From contig CAYWOS010000002.1 of NCBI GenBank assembly GCA_964459985.1, positions 62,001 through 126,000 of the forward strand: a stretch of 64,000 bases of DNA. Reading direction: 5' to 3'. This stretch comes from CAYWOS01 sp964459985 (GTDB lineage: Bacteria > Bacillota > Clostridia > Christensenellales > Aristaeellaceae). The position numbers and the translations under genes were made by a program. Each line of letters begins with the position of its first letter. The first letter of the stretch is position 1. Shown here piece by piece: positions 44,636 to 52,073 of this stretch. Under the pieces are notes generated by a model. It made no database searches, was not told the DNA's origin, and worked only from the letters and a program-made list of their open reading frames with translations.

Positions 44636-45376
44636 TCAGTATCCTCCGCCCGGCTCGTCCGCCCCGGCGGGCGCGGCGAACAGCGCGCCCTCGCGCTCGC
44701 GTTCGATGGCTTCCTCCATGATCTTTTCGGTCGCCGATACGCCGCAGCGCGCCGCGCCCGCCGCGCGGCAGGCGAGCACGGTATCCAGCGTGCGGATGCC
44801 GCCCGACGCTTTGACGAGCACCGAGGGCTTCACGGCGGCGCGCATGAGCGCGACGTCGCGGACGGTTGCGCCGGCGCTGCCGTAGCCCGTCGATGTCTTG
44901 ACGAAATCGGCGCCCGCCGCCTCGGCGAGCCTGCATACGAGCGTTTTTTGTTCGTCGGAGAGATAGCACGTCTCGATGATGACCTTGAGAATGGCGTCGC
45001 GCGTGTGCGCGGCGTAGGCGATCTTGGCGATTTCGTCCTGCACGTATTTGCTCTCGCCCGCCAGCAGCATCCCGATGTTGATGACCATATCGAGCTCCTT
45101 GCAGCCGTCGTCGAGCGCGCGCTCCGATTCGAACACCTTGACCGAGGTATGATGCGCGCCGTGCGGGAAGCCGATCACCGTGCAGGGCTTCACGTCGCTG
45201 CCGCGCAGCGCCTTGACCACGAGCGGCATATCGTAGGGGCGGGCGCAGACGGTTGCCGTGCCGTACCGAAGGGCGATTTCGCAGCCGCGCCGCACGTCGT
45301 CGGGCGTGAGAACAGGCTGGAGGGTCGAGTGATCAAGCATTTTCGCAACGGTGCGGAGTGAAATTTTGTCAGGCAT
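44636..45376 (-). CDS. deoC: Deoxyribose-phosphate aldolase
   Basis: The protein has 246 residues. The Schiff-base lysine lies in ADFVKTSTGYGSAGATVRDV at about 152-170, and the second lysine in SVLVKASGGIR. ELDMVINIGML is the conserved segment around the catalytic Asp. It cleaves 2-deoxyribose-5-phosphate to glyceraldehyde-3-phosphate and acetaldehyde in nucleoside salvage. ATG 45376 follows AAGGAGG and lies downstream of the promoter. Confidence 0.96.
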   Translation of the reverse strand: MPDKISLRTVAKMLDHSTLQPVLTPDDVRRGCEIALRYGTATVCARPYDMPLVVKALRGSDVKPCTVIGFPHGAHHTSVKVFESERALDDGCKELDMVINIGMLLAGESKYVQDEIAKIAYAAHTRDAILKVIIETCYLSDEQKTLVCRLAEAAGADFVKTSTGYGSAGATVRDVALMRAAVKPSVLVKASGGIRTLDTVLACRAAGAARCGVSATEKIMEEAIEREREGALFAAPAGADEPGGGY

Positions 45377-45411
45377 AAGCGTGCCTCCTTGATTGCATTT
45401 TTCCTGTATCC

Positions 45412-45440
45412 AATATACCATATCGCGCCGCACAAGTCAA
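45412..45440 (-). promoter_or_regulatory. Promoter of deoC
   Basis: On the minus strand TTGACT (45435-45440) and TATATT (45412-45417) are spaced by 17 bases. Confidence 0.75.
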
Positions 45441-45446
45441 TCGCGC

Positions 45447-45475
45447 TTGCCTGCGCCGCGAAGCCGGCGTATAAT
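45447..45475 (+). promoter_or_regulatory. Promoter of cysK
   Basis: TTGCCT at 45447-45452 and TATAAT at 45470-45475 are spaced by 17 bases. It lies back to back with the deoC promoter, their -35 boxes only 6 bases apart. Confidence 0.8.
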
Positions 45476-45499
45476 GTATGAAGAACAGGAGGCGGGAAC

Positions 45500-46426
45500 A
45501 TGCGCGTTTACGGGGGATTTGAGGAATTGATCGGGAACACGCCGCTTGTGCGGCTCGAGCGTTTCGCGGCGGTCAGGGGGCTGGCGACCGCGCCGCTTGT
45601 TAAGCTGGAACGGCAGAATCCGGCGGGCAGCGCCAAGGATCGCGCGGCGAAAAGAATGCTGGACGACGCCGAGAAGGCCGGGCGGCTGACGCCGGGCGCC
45701 GTGATCATCGAACCGACGAGCGGCAACACCGGCGTGGCGCTGGCGGCGCTCGCCTCGACGCGCGGGTATCGGATCATTCTGACCATGCCCGAAACCATGA
45801 GCGCCGAGCGCGTCGCGCTGCTCAAGGCGTACGGCGCCGAGGTCGTTTTAACGCCCGGGCGCGGCGGCATGGCGGGTGCGATCGCGCGGGCGCGCGAATT
45901 GGCGGATCAATATGAGAACAGCTATATTCCTTCGCAGTTTGACAATCCCTCGAACGCCGATGCGCATTTCGATACGACGGGGCCGGAAATCTGGCGCGAT
46001 ACCGACGGCGCGGTCGCGGCGTTCGTCGCCGGCGTCGGCACGGGCGGCACGATCACGGGCACGGGGGAATACCTCAAAAAAATGAACCCCGGCGTGCGCG
46101 TCGTCGCCGTCGAGCCGGACACGTCGAACGTGCTCTCGGGCGGCAAGGCGGGCGCGCACGGCTTGCAGGGCATCGGCGCGGGATTCGTGCCCGCCGTGCT
46201 GAACGCCGCGATTCTGGACGAGGTGATCGCCGTGTCCAAAGAGGACGCCTATCGCGCCGCCCGGGAGCTGGCGCGCGCCGAAGGCTTTCTGTGCGGCATC
46301 ACCTCGGGCGCGGCGCTGCATGCCGCCTCGGTATTGCTGTCCCGCGACGAATTCCGTGGGAAGGCCGTCGTCGCGCTGCTGCCCGACACGGGCGAGCGCT
46401 ATTTGTCCACCGGGCTGTTCGATTAG
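45500..46426 (+). CDS. cysK: Cysteine synthase (O-acetylserine sulfhydrylase)
   Basis: The protein has 308 residues. The PLP lysine is in NPAGSAKDRAAKRML (about residue 43; the usual form is GSVKDR), the substrate loop is EPTSGNTGVAL at about 71-80, and the phosphate loop GVGTGGTITGTGEYLK at about 175-190. It makes cysteine from O-acetylserine and sulfide. AGGAGG lies before the ATG. The gene is closed by a strong terminator, so it is monocistronic. Confidence 0.95.
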   Translation: MRVYGGFEELIGNTPLVRLERFAAVRGLATAPLVKLERQNPAGSAKDRAAKRMLDDAEKAGRLTPGAVIIEPTSGNTGVALAALASTRGYRIILTMPETMSAERVALLKAYGAEVVLTPGRGGMAGAIARARELADQYENSYIPSQFDNPSNADAHFDTTGPEIWRDTDGAVAAFVAGVGTGGTITGTGEYLKKMNPGVRVVAVEPDTSNVLSGGKAGAHGLQGIGAGFVPAVLNAAILDEVIAVSKEDAYRAARELARAEGFLCGITSGAALHAASVLLSRDEFRGKAVVALLPDTGERYLSTGLFD

Positions 46427-46444
46427 AATAAACACTCGTCATGA

Positions 46445-46468
46445 AGGGCGGCGCGCGCCGCCTTTTTT
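46445..46468 (+). terminator. Terminator of cysK
   Basis: The 16-base palindrome GGCGGCGCGCGCCGCC (46447-46462) is followed by TTTTTT. Confidence 0.9.
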
Positions 46469-46650
46469 GCGCGCATTTTTTCGCGCCGCGCCTGTCGAAC
46501 GCCGTCGAACGAATCTTCTTTTCGCGGGCGCGCGGGCATGATAAAATGACGAGGAATGCAAGGATTCCGGGTCGGCGTGCGCGCCTGATCGCTCATGCCG
46601 GCAAGCATGGGATTTGAAGCGCGAAATCCGATGAAACGAAGGCGTGTAAT

Positions 46651-47421
46651 ATGCGTGAATGTCGGGCGATGGTCACTTCGGGCGCGCGGTACGAGCGCCT
46701 GCTGTTGACCGACGCCGCGTTTTCGCTGATCCTCAACCATCGCGGTCTGGCGGACGCGGCTGTGATTGAGCCCGACCTGCTCGTGGCGACGGCGCGGGAG
46801 GCGCGCGCGCTCGCCGCGCGGCGTTTGATCGCGCCGCCGCGCGTGCTGGCGGTGACGGGCGAAGGCGAAGCAGGCGGTTTTTGCGACGAATCAGTCGGGC
46901 AGGACTGCACGGACGAGGAATTCTTGCGCGCGGCGCGGCGGGCGGCGGCCGCCGTGATGCCGGCGCTTGCGCGTCCGATGGAGGCGGCGCGGCGCGGCGC
47001 GGTCGGCCGTCTGCTCGACCGGCTGGGGATGCCGCCCTCGCTTTCGGGGCGCGCGTATCTTTTGCTCGCGGGGGATATGCTCACGGCGTCGCCGATGCTC
47101 CGCGAGCGCCTGACGGACGGGGTGTATCCCGCCGTCGCCGCGCGCTTTCATGTGTCGCGGTACGCCGTCGAGCGCGCCATGCGCACGGCGATCGAGCATG
47201 TCTGGCTGCGCGGCAGCATGGACGAAATCGCCGTGCTGTTTGGCATGACGGTCGATCCCGACCGTGGCAAGCCGACCAACGGTGAGTTTCTCTCGCTTTT
47301 GGCCGAGCACGCGCGGAATCAGTTGTCTCTCGCGTACAGCAAATATCGCGCGGAGCCGTCGCCCGTCGTCAGCGCGATGATCTCCGCAACGGCGTCGCGC
47401 TCGGCACGCATGCCGAGATAG
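46651..47421 (+). CDS. Spo0A-like regulator with a degenerate N-terminal domain
   Basis: The protein has 256 residues. The C-terminal 120 residues resemble the Spo0A DNA-binding domain: MLRERLTDGVYPAVAARFHVSRYAVERAMRTAIEHVWLRG, then IAVLFGMTVDPDRGKPTNGEFLSLLAEHAR, where PTNxEF is the family hallmark. The N-terminal 105 residues are the length of a receiver but lack the DD...D...K pattern, so phosphorelay control by aspartate phosphorylation is unlikely. It may be a sporulation paralogue that acts constitutively or by protein binding (inference). The last 103 bases overlap the convergent gene. Confidence 0.78.
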   Translation: MRECRAMVTSGARYERLLLTDAAFSLILNHRGLADAAVIEPDLLVATAREARALAARRLIAPPRVLAVTGEGEAGGFCDESVGQDCTDEEFLRAARRAAAAVMPALARPMEAARRGAVGRLLDRLGMPPSLSGRAYLLLAGDMLTASPMLRERLTDGVYPAVAARFHVSRYAVERAMRTAIEHVWLRGSMDEIAVLFGMTVDPDRGKPTNGEFLSLLAEHARNQLSLAYSKYRAEPSPVVSAMISATASRSARMPR

Positions 47422-48074
47422 CATTCCCTGCCGTCCGTCGCGCGCGTCCTGATAAAGCGCCACGCGATATCCGCGATCGGCGCGCAGGGCGTCAGATAAT
47501 CGAAATAAGGCTTCCATTTCGCGGCGTCGCCCCATCGGAGGGCGGGCAGCGCGCCGAGCGCGGGCGCGTCGGCGGGCGCGCGGAGCTTTCGCGCGCGCGG
47601 GAAGCGCCTGTCAAGGAGCAGCCGATACCGGCGACGCGCGCGCGGCGGCTGCGTTTCTTTACGCGGAAAGCGCCTGTCAAGGAGCAGCCGATACCGTCGA
47701 CGCGCGCGCGGCGGCTTTTTTTCTTTTCGCGGGAAGCGCCTGTTAAGGAGCAGCCGATACCGTTTGCCGCGCTTTGGCTGTTTCCTGCGCGCGACATAGA
47801 GCGACAGCGCCACGGCGTCCGTCCCTTCGCTCCACAGCGCCGGACAGCCGCCGACCAGCAGGCAGACACCGCCCGCGCGCGCCGGATAAGGCATATCAAG
47901 CGCGCCGCGATCGTCCGCGACGCCCTCGCACAGGCATTCCGCCGTGTCCGCCGCGTACAGCCGGCAGCGTCCGCGCGGGGTCAGGCCCGCCGCGCGCAGC
48001 CGCGCCGCGCCGTTGTCCGTCCCGATATAGCCGCGCGCCGATTCGCCCAAGAGCATTTGATACGCGCCTCTCAT
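47319..48074 (-). CDS. Uncharacterised protein with an Arg-rich triple 22-residue repeat
   Basis: The protein has 251 residues from ATG 48074, preceded by AGGGGGCG. The N-terminal half has alternating short strands (GESARGYIGTDNGAARLRAAGLTPRG to VCLLVGGCPALWSEG). The middle contains three copies of a 22-residue unit (RYRLLLDRRFPRKETQPPRARR). The C-terminal 70 residues (KWKPYFDYLTPCAPIADIAWRFIRT, ECYLGMRAERDAVAEIIA) look like a compact conserved domain. I recognise no function. Its 3' end overlaps the Spo0A-like gene on the other strand by 103 bases. Confidence 0.65.
   Translation of the reverse strand: MRGAYQMLLGESARGYIGTDNGAARLRAAGLTPRGRCRLYAADTAECLCEGVADDRGALDMPYPARAGGVCLLVGGCPALWSEGTDAVALSLYVARRKQPKRGKRYRLLLNRRFPRKEKKPPRARRRYRLLLDRRFPRKETQPPRARRRYRLLLDRRFPRARKLRAPADAPALGALPALRWGDAAKWKPYFDYLTPCAPIADIAWRFIRTRATDGRECYLGMRAERDAVAEIIALTTGDGSARYLLYARDN
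47593..47765. repeat. In-frame 66-base tandem repeats
   Basis: The core AAGCGCCTGTCAAGGAGCAG recurs at 47602, 47668 and 47734 (the last with one T for C), exactly 66 bases apart, with the following CCGATACCG also conserved. 66 is a multiple of 3, so the host gene stays open. Confidence 0.88.
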
Positions 48075-48123
48075 CCGATCGCCCCCTCGCGCAAGGCTAT
48101 GCGCCGCGACCGCCGATTCATGC

Positions 48124-48152
48124 TTGCGAATCGAGCGGTTTTCCTGTATAAT
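48124..48152 (+). promoter_or_regulatory. Promoter of surE
   Basis: TTGCGA at 48124-48129 and TATAAT at 48147-48152 are spaced by 17 bases. Confidence 0.78.
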
Positions 48153-48174
48153 CAGAGAACGTGGGGGGATACGC

Positions 48175-48942
48175 ATGAGAGTTTTGATCGTGAACGACGA
48201 CGGCGTCGCGGCGCGCGGCATCAGGGCGCTCGCCGACGCCGCCGTGAACGCCGGCCACGACGTGACCGTCGTCGCGCCGAGCGCGCAGTGCAGCGCGTAC
48301 GGCCAGCATCTGACCATTTCGACGCCCTTGTTCGTCGCGCCCGTTGCGTGGCGCGGCGCCAGCGCATTTGCCGTCGACGGCACGCCGGCGGACTGCGCGC
48401 GCGTCGCCGAAAGCCTCGTCAAGCATCCCTTCGACGTGTGTCTGTCGGGCATCAACAACGGCGAAAACGCCGGGCCGGGCATCTATTACAGCGGCACCGT
48501 CGCGGCGGCGCGTGAGGCGGCGATGCTCTATATTCCCGCCATTGCGGTCTCCGCCTGCGTCGGCGCGGGCGAGGACACGCTTTTGTTCGCGGCTAAAACG
48601 GCGCTTTCCGTCGCCGAACGAATCAAGGATATGCCCATGCCGCGCGCGTCGGTCGTCAACATCAACGCCCCGGCGCTGCCGCCCGGCGTAATCAAGCCCA
48701 TGCGCCTGTGCCCCGCCAGTTCCGCCTACTTCATCGACAGCTACGAGCGGCGCGAGAGCCCGTATGGGCGCGTGTACTACTGGATCAAGCCGACGGGGGA
48801 CGAAGCGCTCTCGCTCGAGCCCTCGCCCGAGGGCAGCGATATTGCGCTGCTCAAGGCAGGGCACATGACCTGCACGCTTATCGGCGGGCTGAATGATGAC
48901 AATACGCTCCTGAACGGCTTCGCGCCCGATCTGTTCGCCTGA
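48175..48942 (+). CDS. surE: 5'/3'-nucleotidase SurE
   Basis: The protein has 255 residues. LIVNDDGVAARGIRAL at residues 4-19 supplies the two metal-binding aspartates, and SGINNGENAGPGIYYSGTVAAAREA at about 91-115 the conserved Asn and Ser residues. It removes phosphate from nucleoside monophosphates in stationary phase. ATG 48175 lies after GGGGGGA and the promoter; a longer frame from 48124 would start inside the -35 box. Confidence 0.95.
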   Translation: MRVLIVNDDGVAARGIRALADAAVNAGHDVTVVAPSAQCSAYGQHLTISTPLFVAPVAWRGASAFAVDGTPADCARVAESLVKHPFDVCLSGINNGENAGPGIYYSGTVAAAREAAMLYIPAIAVSACVGAGEDTLLFAAKTALSVAERIKDMPMPRASVVNINAPALPPGVIKPMRLCPASSAYFIDSYERRESPYGRVYYWIKPTGDEALSLEPSPEGSDIALLKAGHMTCTLIGGLNDDNTLLNGFAPDLFA

Positions 48943-48986
48943 CGGCGCGCTATTGGCGATATTTTCAACGACCGGAGGACAGCGAT

Positions 48987-49853
48987 ATGCAAAACACCGA
49001 AGATATGATCGCGCGGCTGAATTTGAGCGGTAAGCGCCTGAGCAAAGGGCACAGGCGGATCGCCGAGTACATCGTGCAGCATTACGATAAAGCGGTCTTC
49101 ATGACCGCCGCGCGCCTTGGCGACGTCGTGGGCGTGAGCGAGAGCACGGTGGTGCGCTTTGCCGTGGCGCTGGGCTACGAGGGCTATCCCGAGCTTCAGC
49201 GCGCCCTGCAGGAGCTTGTGCGCCATCGCCTGACCTCGGTGCAGCGCTTTGAGATGACATCCGAGATCCCCGAAGGCAGCGTCCTCTCGACCGTGCTCAA
49301 AACCGACATGACCAACATCCGCAACACCGTCGAGCAATTGGACGACCACGCTTTTTCCGAGGTGGTGCGCCGCATCGAGAACGCCAAATCCATCTATATC
49401 TTGGGCATGCGTTCGGCGGCGCCGCTCGCGCAGTTTTTCGGCTATTATCTGCATTACATTTTCAGCGACGTGCGCATCGTCGCCTCCGCCGCGACCGACG
49501 TGTTCGAGAGCATATCGCGCATCGGCGCCGAGGACGTCCTGATCGGCATCAGTTTCCCGCGCTATTCGACGCGCACGCTGGAGGCGATGCGGTACGCGCA
49601 CGACGCCGGCGCGCAGGTGGTGGGCATCACCGACGGCGAGATGAGCCCGCTTCACGACGTGGCGGATATCTGCCTGTCGGCGCGCACCGATATGGCGTCC
49701 TTCGTCGATTCGCTCGCCGCGCCGCTTTCGCTGGTCAACGCGCTCGTGGTGGCGCTGGCGCTCAAAAAGCGCGATCAGTTGAGCGCGCATTTCGCAAAGC
49801 TGGAAGGAATCTGGGACGCGTACAGTGTGTATATCAACAGGGAAACCCCGTAA
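48987..49853 (+). CDS. MurR/RpiR family transcriptional regulator
   Basis: The protein has 288 residues. The N-terminal RpiR helix-turn-helix (LSKGHRRIAEYIVQHYDKAVFMTAARLGDVVGVSESTVVRFAVALGY) is followed by a SIS domain at about 120-250 (SIYILGMRSAAPLAQFFGYYL; DVLIGISFPRYSTRTLEAMRYAHDAGAQVVGITDG) that binds sugar phosphates. It probably controls a sugar-catabolic operon; the target is not evident from neighbours. CGGAGGAC lies 8 bases before the ATG. The downstream flavoprotein gene overlaps it by 29 bases. Confidence 0.93.
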   Translation: MQNTEDMIARLNLSGKRLSKGHRRIAEYIVQHYDKAVFMTAARLGDVVGVSESTVVRFAVALGYEGYPELQRALQELVRHRLTSVQRFEMTSEIPEGSVLSTVLKTDMTNIRNTVEQLDDHAFSEVVRRIENAKSIYILGMRSAAPLAQFFGYYLHYIFSDVRIVASAATDVFESISRIGAEDVLIGISFPRYSTRTLEAMRYAHDAGAQVVGITDGEMSPLHDVADICLSARTDMASFVDSLAAPLSLVNALVVALALKKRDQLSAHFAKLEGIWDAYSVYINRETP

Positions 49854-51108
49854 TATCGCGGTGATCGGCGGCGGAGCGGCGGGCTTGACCGCCGCGCTGT
49901 TCGCGTCCCGCGCCGGCGCGCGCGTGACGCTGTTTGAGCGCAACGAAAAGCTCGGCAAAAAGATCTACATCACGGGCAAGGGGCGCTGCAACGCCACCAA
50001 TCTGTGCGAGCCCGACGAATTCCTGCGCGAGGTGCCGCGCAACCCGCGCTTTTTGTACGCCGCGCTTGATTTCCTGAAGCCGCAGGGCATGATCGATCTT
50101 CTGGAGTCGCTCGGCTGCCCGATGAAAATCGAGCGCGGACGGCGCGCCTTCCCCGTCAGCGACCGCGCGAGCGACGTGACGCGCGCGCTTGAAAAGGGGC
50201 TGCGCGAGGCGGGTGCGCAAATCAGGCTCGATACCCGCGTCGCTTCCGTCCTTGCGAAAGAAGGCGCGGCGCGCGGCGTCGCGCTCGAAAATGGCGTCGA
50301 GATCCCCTTTGACGCCGTGATTCTGGCGTGCGGCGGCATCAGCTATCCCTCCACCGGCTCGACGGGCGACGGGCTGCGCATGGCGGCGGAAACGGGGCAC
50401 GCGCTCGAGCAAACGCATCCCTCGCTCGTGCCCTACGAGGTGTCGGACGCGTGGCGCGGCGCGATGCAGGGATTATCGCTCAAAAATGTTTGCCTTTCGG
50501 CGTCCTTCTGTGGTAAAATGATATATTGCGAAACCGGCGAAATGCTGTTCACGCATTTCGGCGTTTCGGGCCCGCTCGTGCTGGAGATGAGCAGCCACAT
50601 CGCCGGGCTGCCGATCGGGGAGATTTCAGTCGCCGTCGATCTCAAGATCGCCCTTGATCAAAAGCAGCTTGACGAAAGGCTGATGCGCGAAATGGACGCG
50701 GCGCGGCGCGGGCGGCTATCCCGCGTGTACGCCTCGCTGCTGCCGGCGAGCATGGCGGCGGCGTTCCCCGCCGTGTGCGGCGTGAGCGGCGATACGCCGT
50801 GCAGCCAGGTAACGGCGGCGCAGCGCGGGATGATCGCGCGGACGCTCAAGGCGTTCCCCGTTCATCTGTCGGCTCCGCGCTCCTACGCGGAAGCGGTCGT
50901 CACGCGCGGCGGCGTGTCGGTGCGGGATATCTCTCCTTCCTCCATGCAGTCCAAGCGCGTTCGCGCCCTCTATTTCGCCGGCGAGATGATCGACGTCGAC
51001 GCGCACACGGGCGGCTACAATCTCCAGATCGCTTTTTCGACCGGCGCGCTGGCCGGTGACGCCGCCGCGCGGCAGCCCGATGAAACGTCAGGAATCACTA
51101 AATCATAA
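49825..51108 (+). CDS. HI0933/BaiN-family flavoprotein
   Basis: The protein has 427 residues, using GTG 49825, the only upstream start giving the complete FAD motif IAVIGGGAAGLTAALFASRAGA (about 11-32). GKKIYITGKGRCNATNL and the C-terminal TRGGVSVRDISPSSMQSK, FAGEMIDVDAHTGGYNLQIAFSTG are diagnostic of the family. Its members are FAD-dependent oxidoreductases, some reducing bile-acid intermediates; most have unknown substrates. The start lies within the 3' end of the RpiR gene, so translation is probably coupled. Confidence 0.9.
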   Translation: MCISTGKPRNIAVIGGGAAGLTAALFASRAGARVTLFERNEKLGKKIYITGKGRCNATNLCEPDEFLREVPRNPRFLYAALDFLKPQGMIDLLESLGCPMKIERGRRAFPVSDRASDVTRALEKGLREAGAQIRLDTRVASVLAKEGAARGVALENGVEIPFDAVILACGGISYPSTGSTGDGLRMAAETGHALEQTHPSLVPYEVSDAWRGAMQGLSLKNVCLSASFCGKMIYCETGEMLFTHFGVSGPLVLEMSSHIAGLPIGEISVAVDLKIALDQKQLDERLMREMDAARRGRLSRVYASLLPASMAAAFPAVCGVSGDTPCSQVTAAQRGMIARTLKAFPVHLSAPRSYAEAVVTRGGVSVRDISPSSMQSKRVRALYFAGEMIDVDAHTGGYNLQIAFSTGALAGDAAARQPDETSGITKS

Positions 51109-51119
51109 GGATTTTGTTT

Positions 51120-52073
51120 ATGCAGTACATCGTCCTCGATCTCGAATGGAACCAGCCTTTGTCCTACTCAAGCCCCGCCTACAAAAGCGTGGGCGGGAAG
51201 CTGCTCTTTGAAATGATCCAGATCGGCGCGGTGCGCGTCGATGAAACCATGCGCATCACCGATTCCTTCACGCAGCTCATCCGTCCCGTGCATTATCAGA
51301 AACTCCACCCGCGCATTCGCCGTATTACGCACATCGAGCAGGAGGATTTGGATGCCGCGCCCGAGTTTTCGGAGGCAGTGGCGGCGTTCGCCGCGTGGTG
51401 CGGGGAGGATTACGCGCTGCTCACGTGGGGCTGCGACGATGTTTCGGTATTACGCCAGAACATGGATTTCTTTCGGTGCGAAACGCCGCTCGCCGGGATC
51501 TACGACGTGCAAAAGCTCTTTGGCGAGGTGCTGGGCAACGGCAAGGACCGGAGCGGCCTGAAAGCGGCAATGGAGCATTTCGGCATCGAAAGCGACGAAA
51601 ACATGCCCTTTCATAACGCCGTGAACGACGCATATTATACGGCGGAGGTCTTTCTGCGGCTGCCCGAGCCGCAAAAAGTGCTCGAATGCAAGCTGACGCC
51701 GCGCAAGCTCGTCCACATCGAGCGCCCGCGCGAGCGGCAGGCGATCATGCGCGTGCGCTCGACGCGCGATACTTTTTCAAGTCCGATGGCGATGAAGCCG
51801 CCCTGCCCGTCCTGCGGCAGGAAAATCGACGTCGCCGAAGGCTACGCGCCCCAGCCCGACGGGCGCTACATGGCGCTCGCCGACTGCCCGCAGCACGGGC
51901 TGGTGTTCGTGAAATTACAGTTCGGCAAAAGCGAGGACGGCAAGCGGATCGTCACGCGCACAACGGCGCTTTCCGACGAGCAAAGCCGCGCTTACGTCGC
52001 CACCAAGCATTTGCAGTGGCGCAACAAAATCGCCGCGCTCGCGGCGAAAGACGACGGGACGGGAGGCGACTGA
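51120..52073 (+). CDS. DEDD-family 3'-5' exonuclease with a C-terminal Cys motif
   Basis: The protein has 317 residues from ATG 51120 after AAGGA. Exonuclease motif I is YIVLDLEWNQ (Asp and Glu at about 7 and 9), motif II lies in YALLTWGCDD, and motif III in HNAVNDAYYTAEV (His and Asp). The family includes KapD-like proteins. The C-terminal region holds CPSCGRK and a CPQH pair about 40 residues apart, a possible zinc site. It overlaps the next gene by one base (TGATG). Substrate (DNA or RNA) is unknown. Confidence 0.86.
   Translation: MQYIVLDLEWNQPLSYSSPAYKSVGGKLLFEMIQIGAVRVDETMRITDSFTQLIRPVHYQKLHPRIRRITHIEQEDLDAAPEFSEAVAAFAAWCGEDYALLTWGCDDVSVLRQNMDFFRCETPLAGIYDVQKLFGEVLGNGKDRSGLKAAMEHFGIESDENMPFHNAVNDAYYTAEVFLRLPEPQKVLECKLTPRKLVHIERPRERQAIMRVRSTRDTFSSPMAMKPPCPSCGRKIDVAEGYAPQPDGRYMALADCPQHGLVFVKLQFGKSEDGKRIVTRTTALSDEQSRAYVATKHLQWRNKIAALAAKDDGTGGD

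Noticed and set aside
47593..47765. CRISPR array.
   Set aside because: The units are contiguous 66-base tandem repeats without unique spacers, inside a reading frame.
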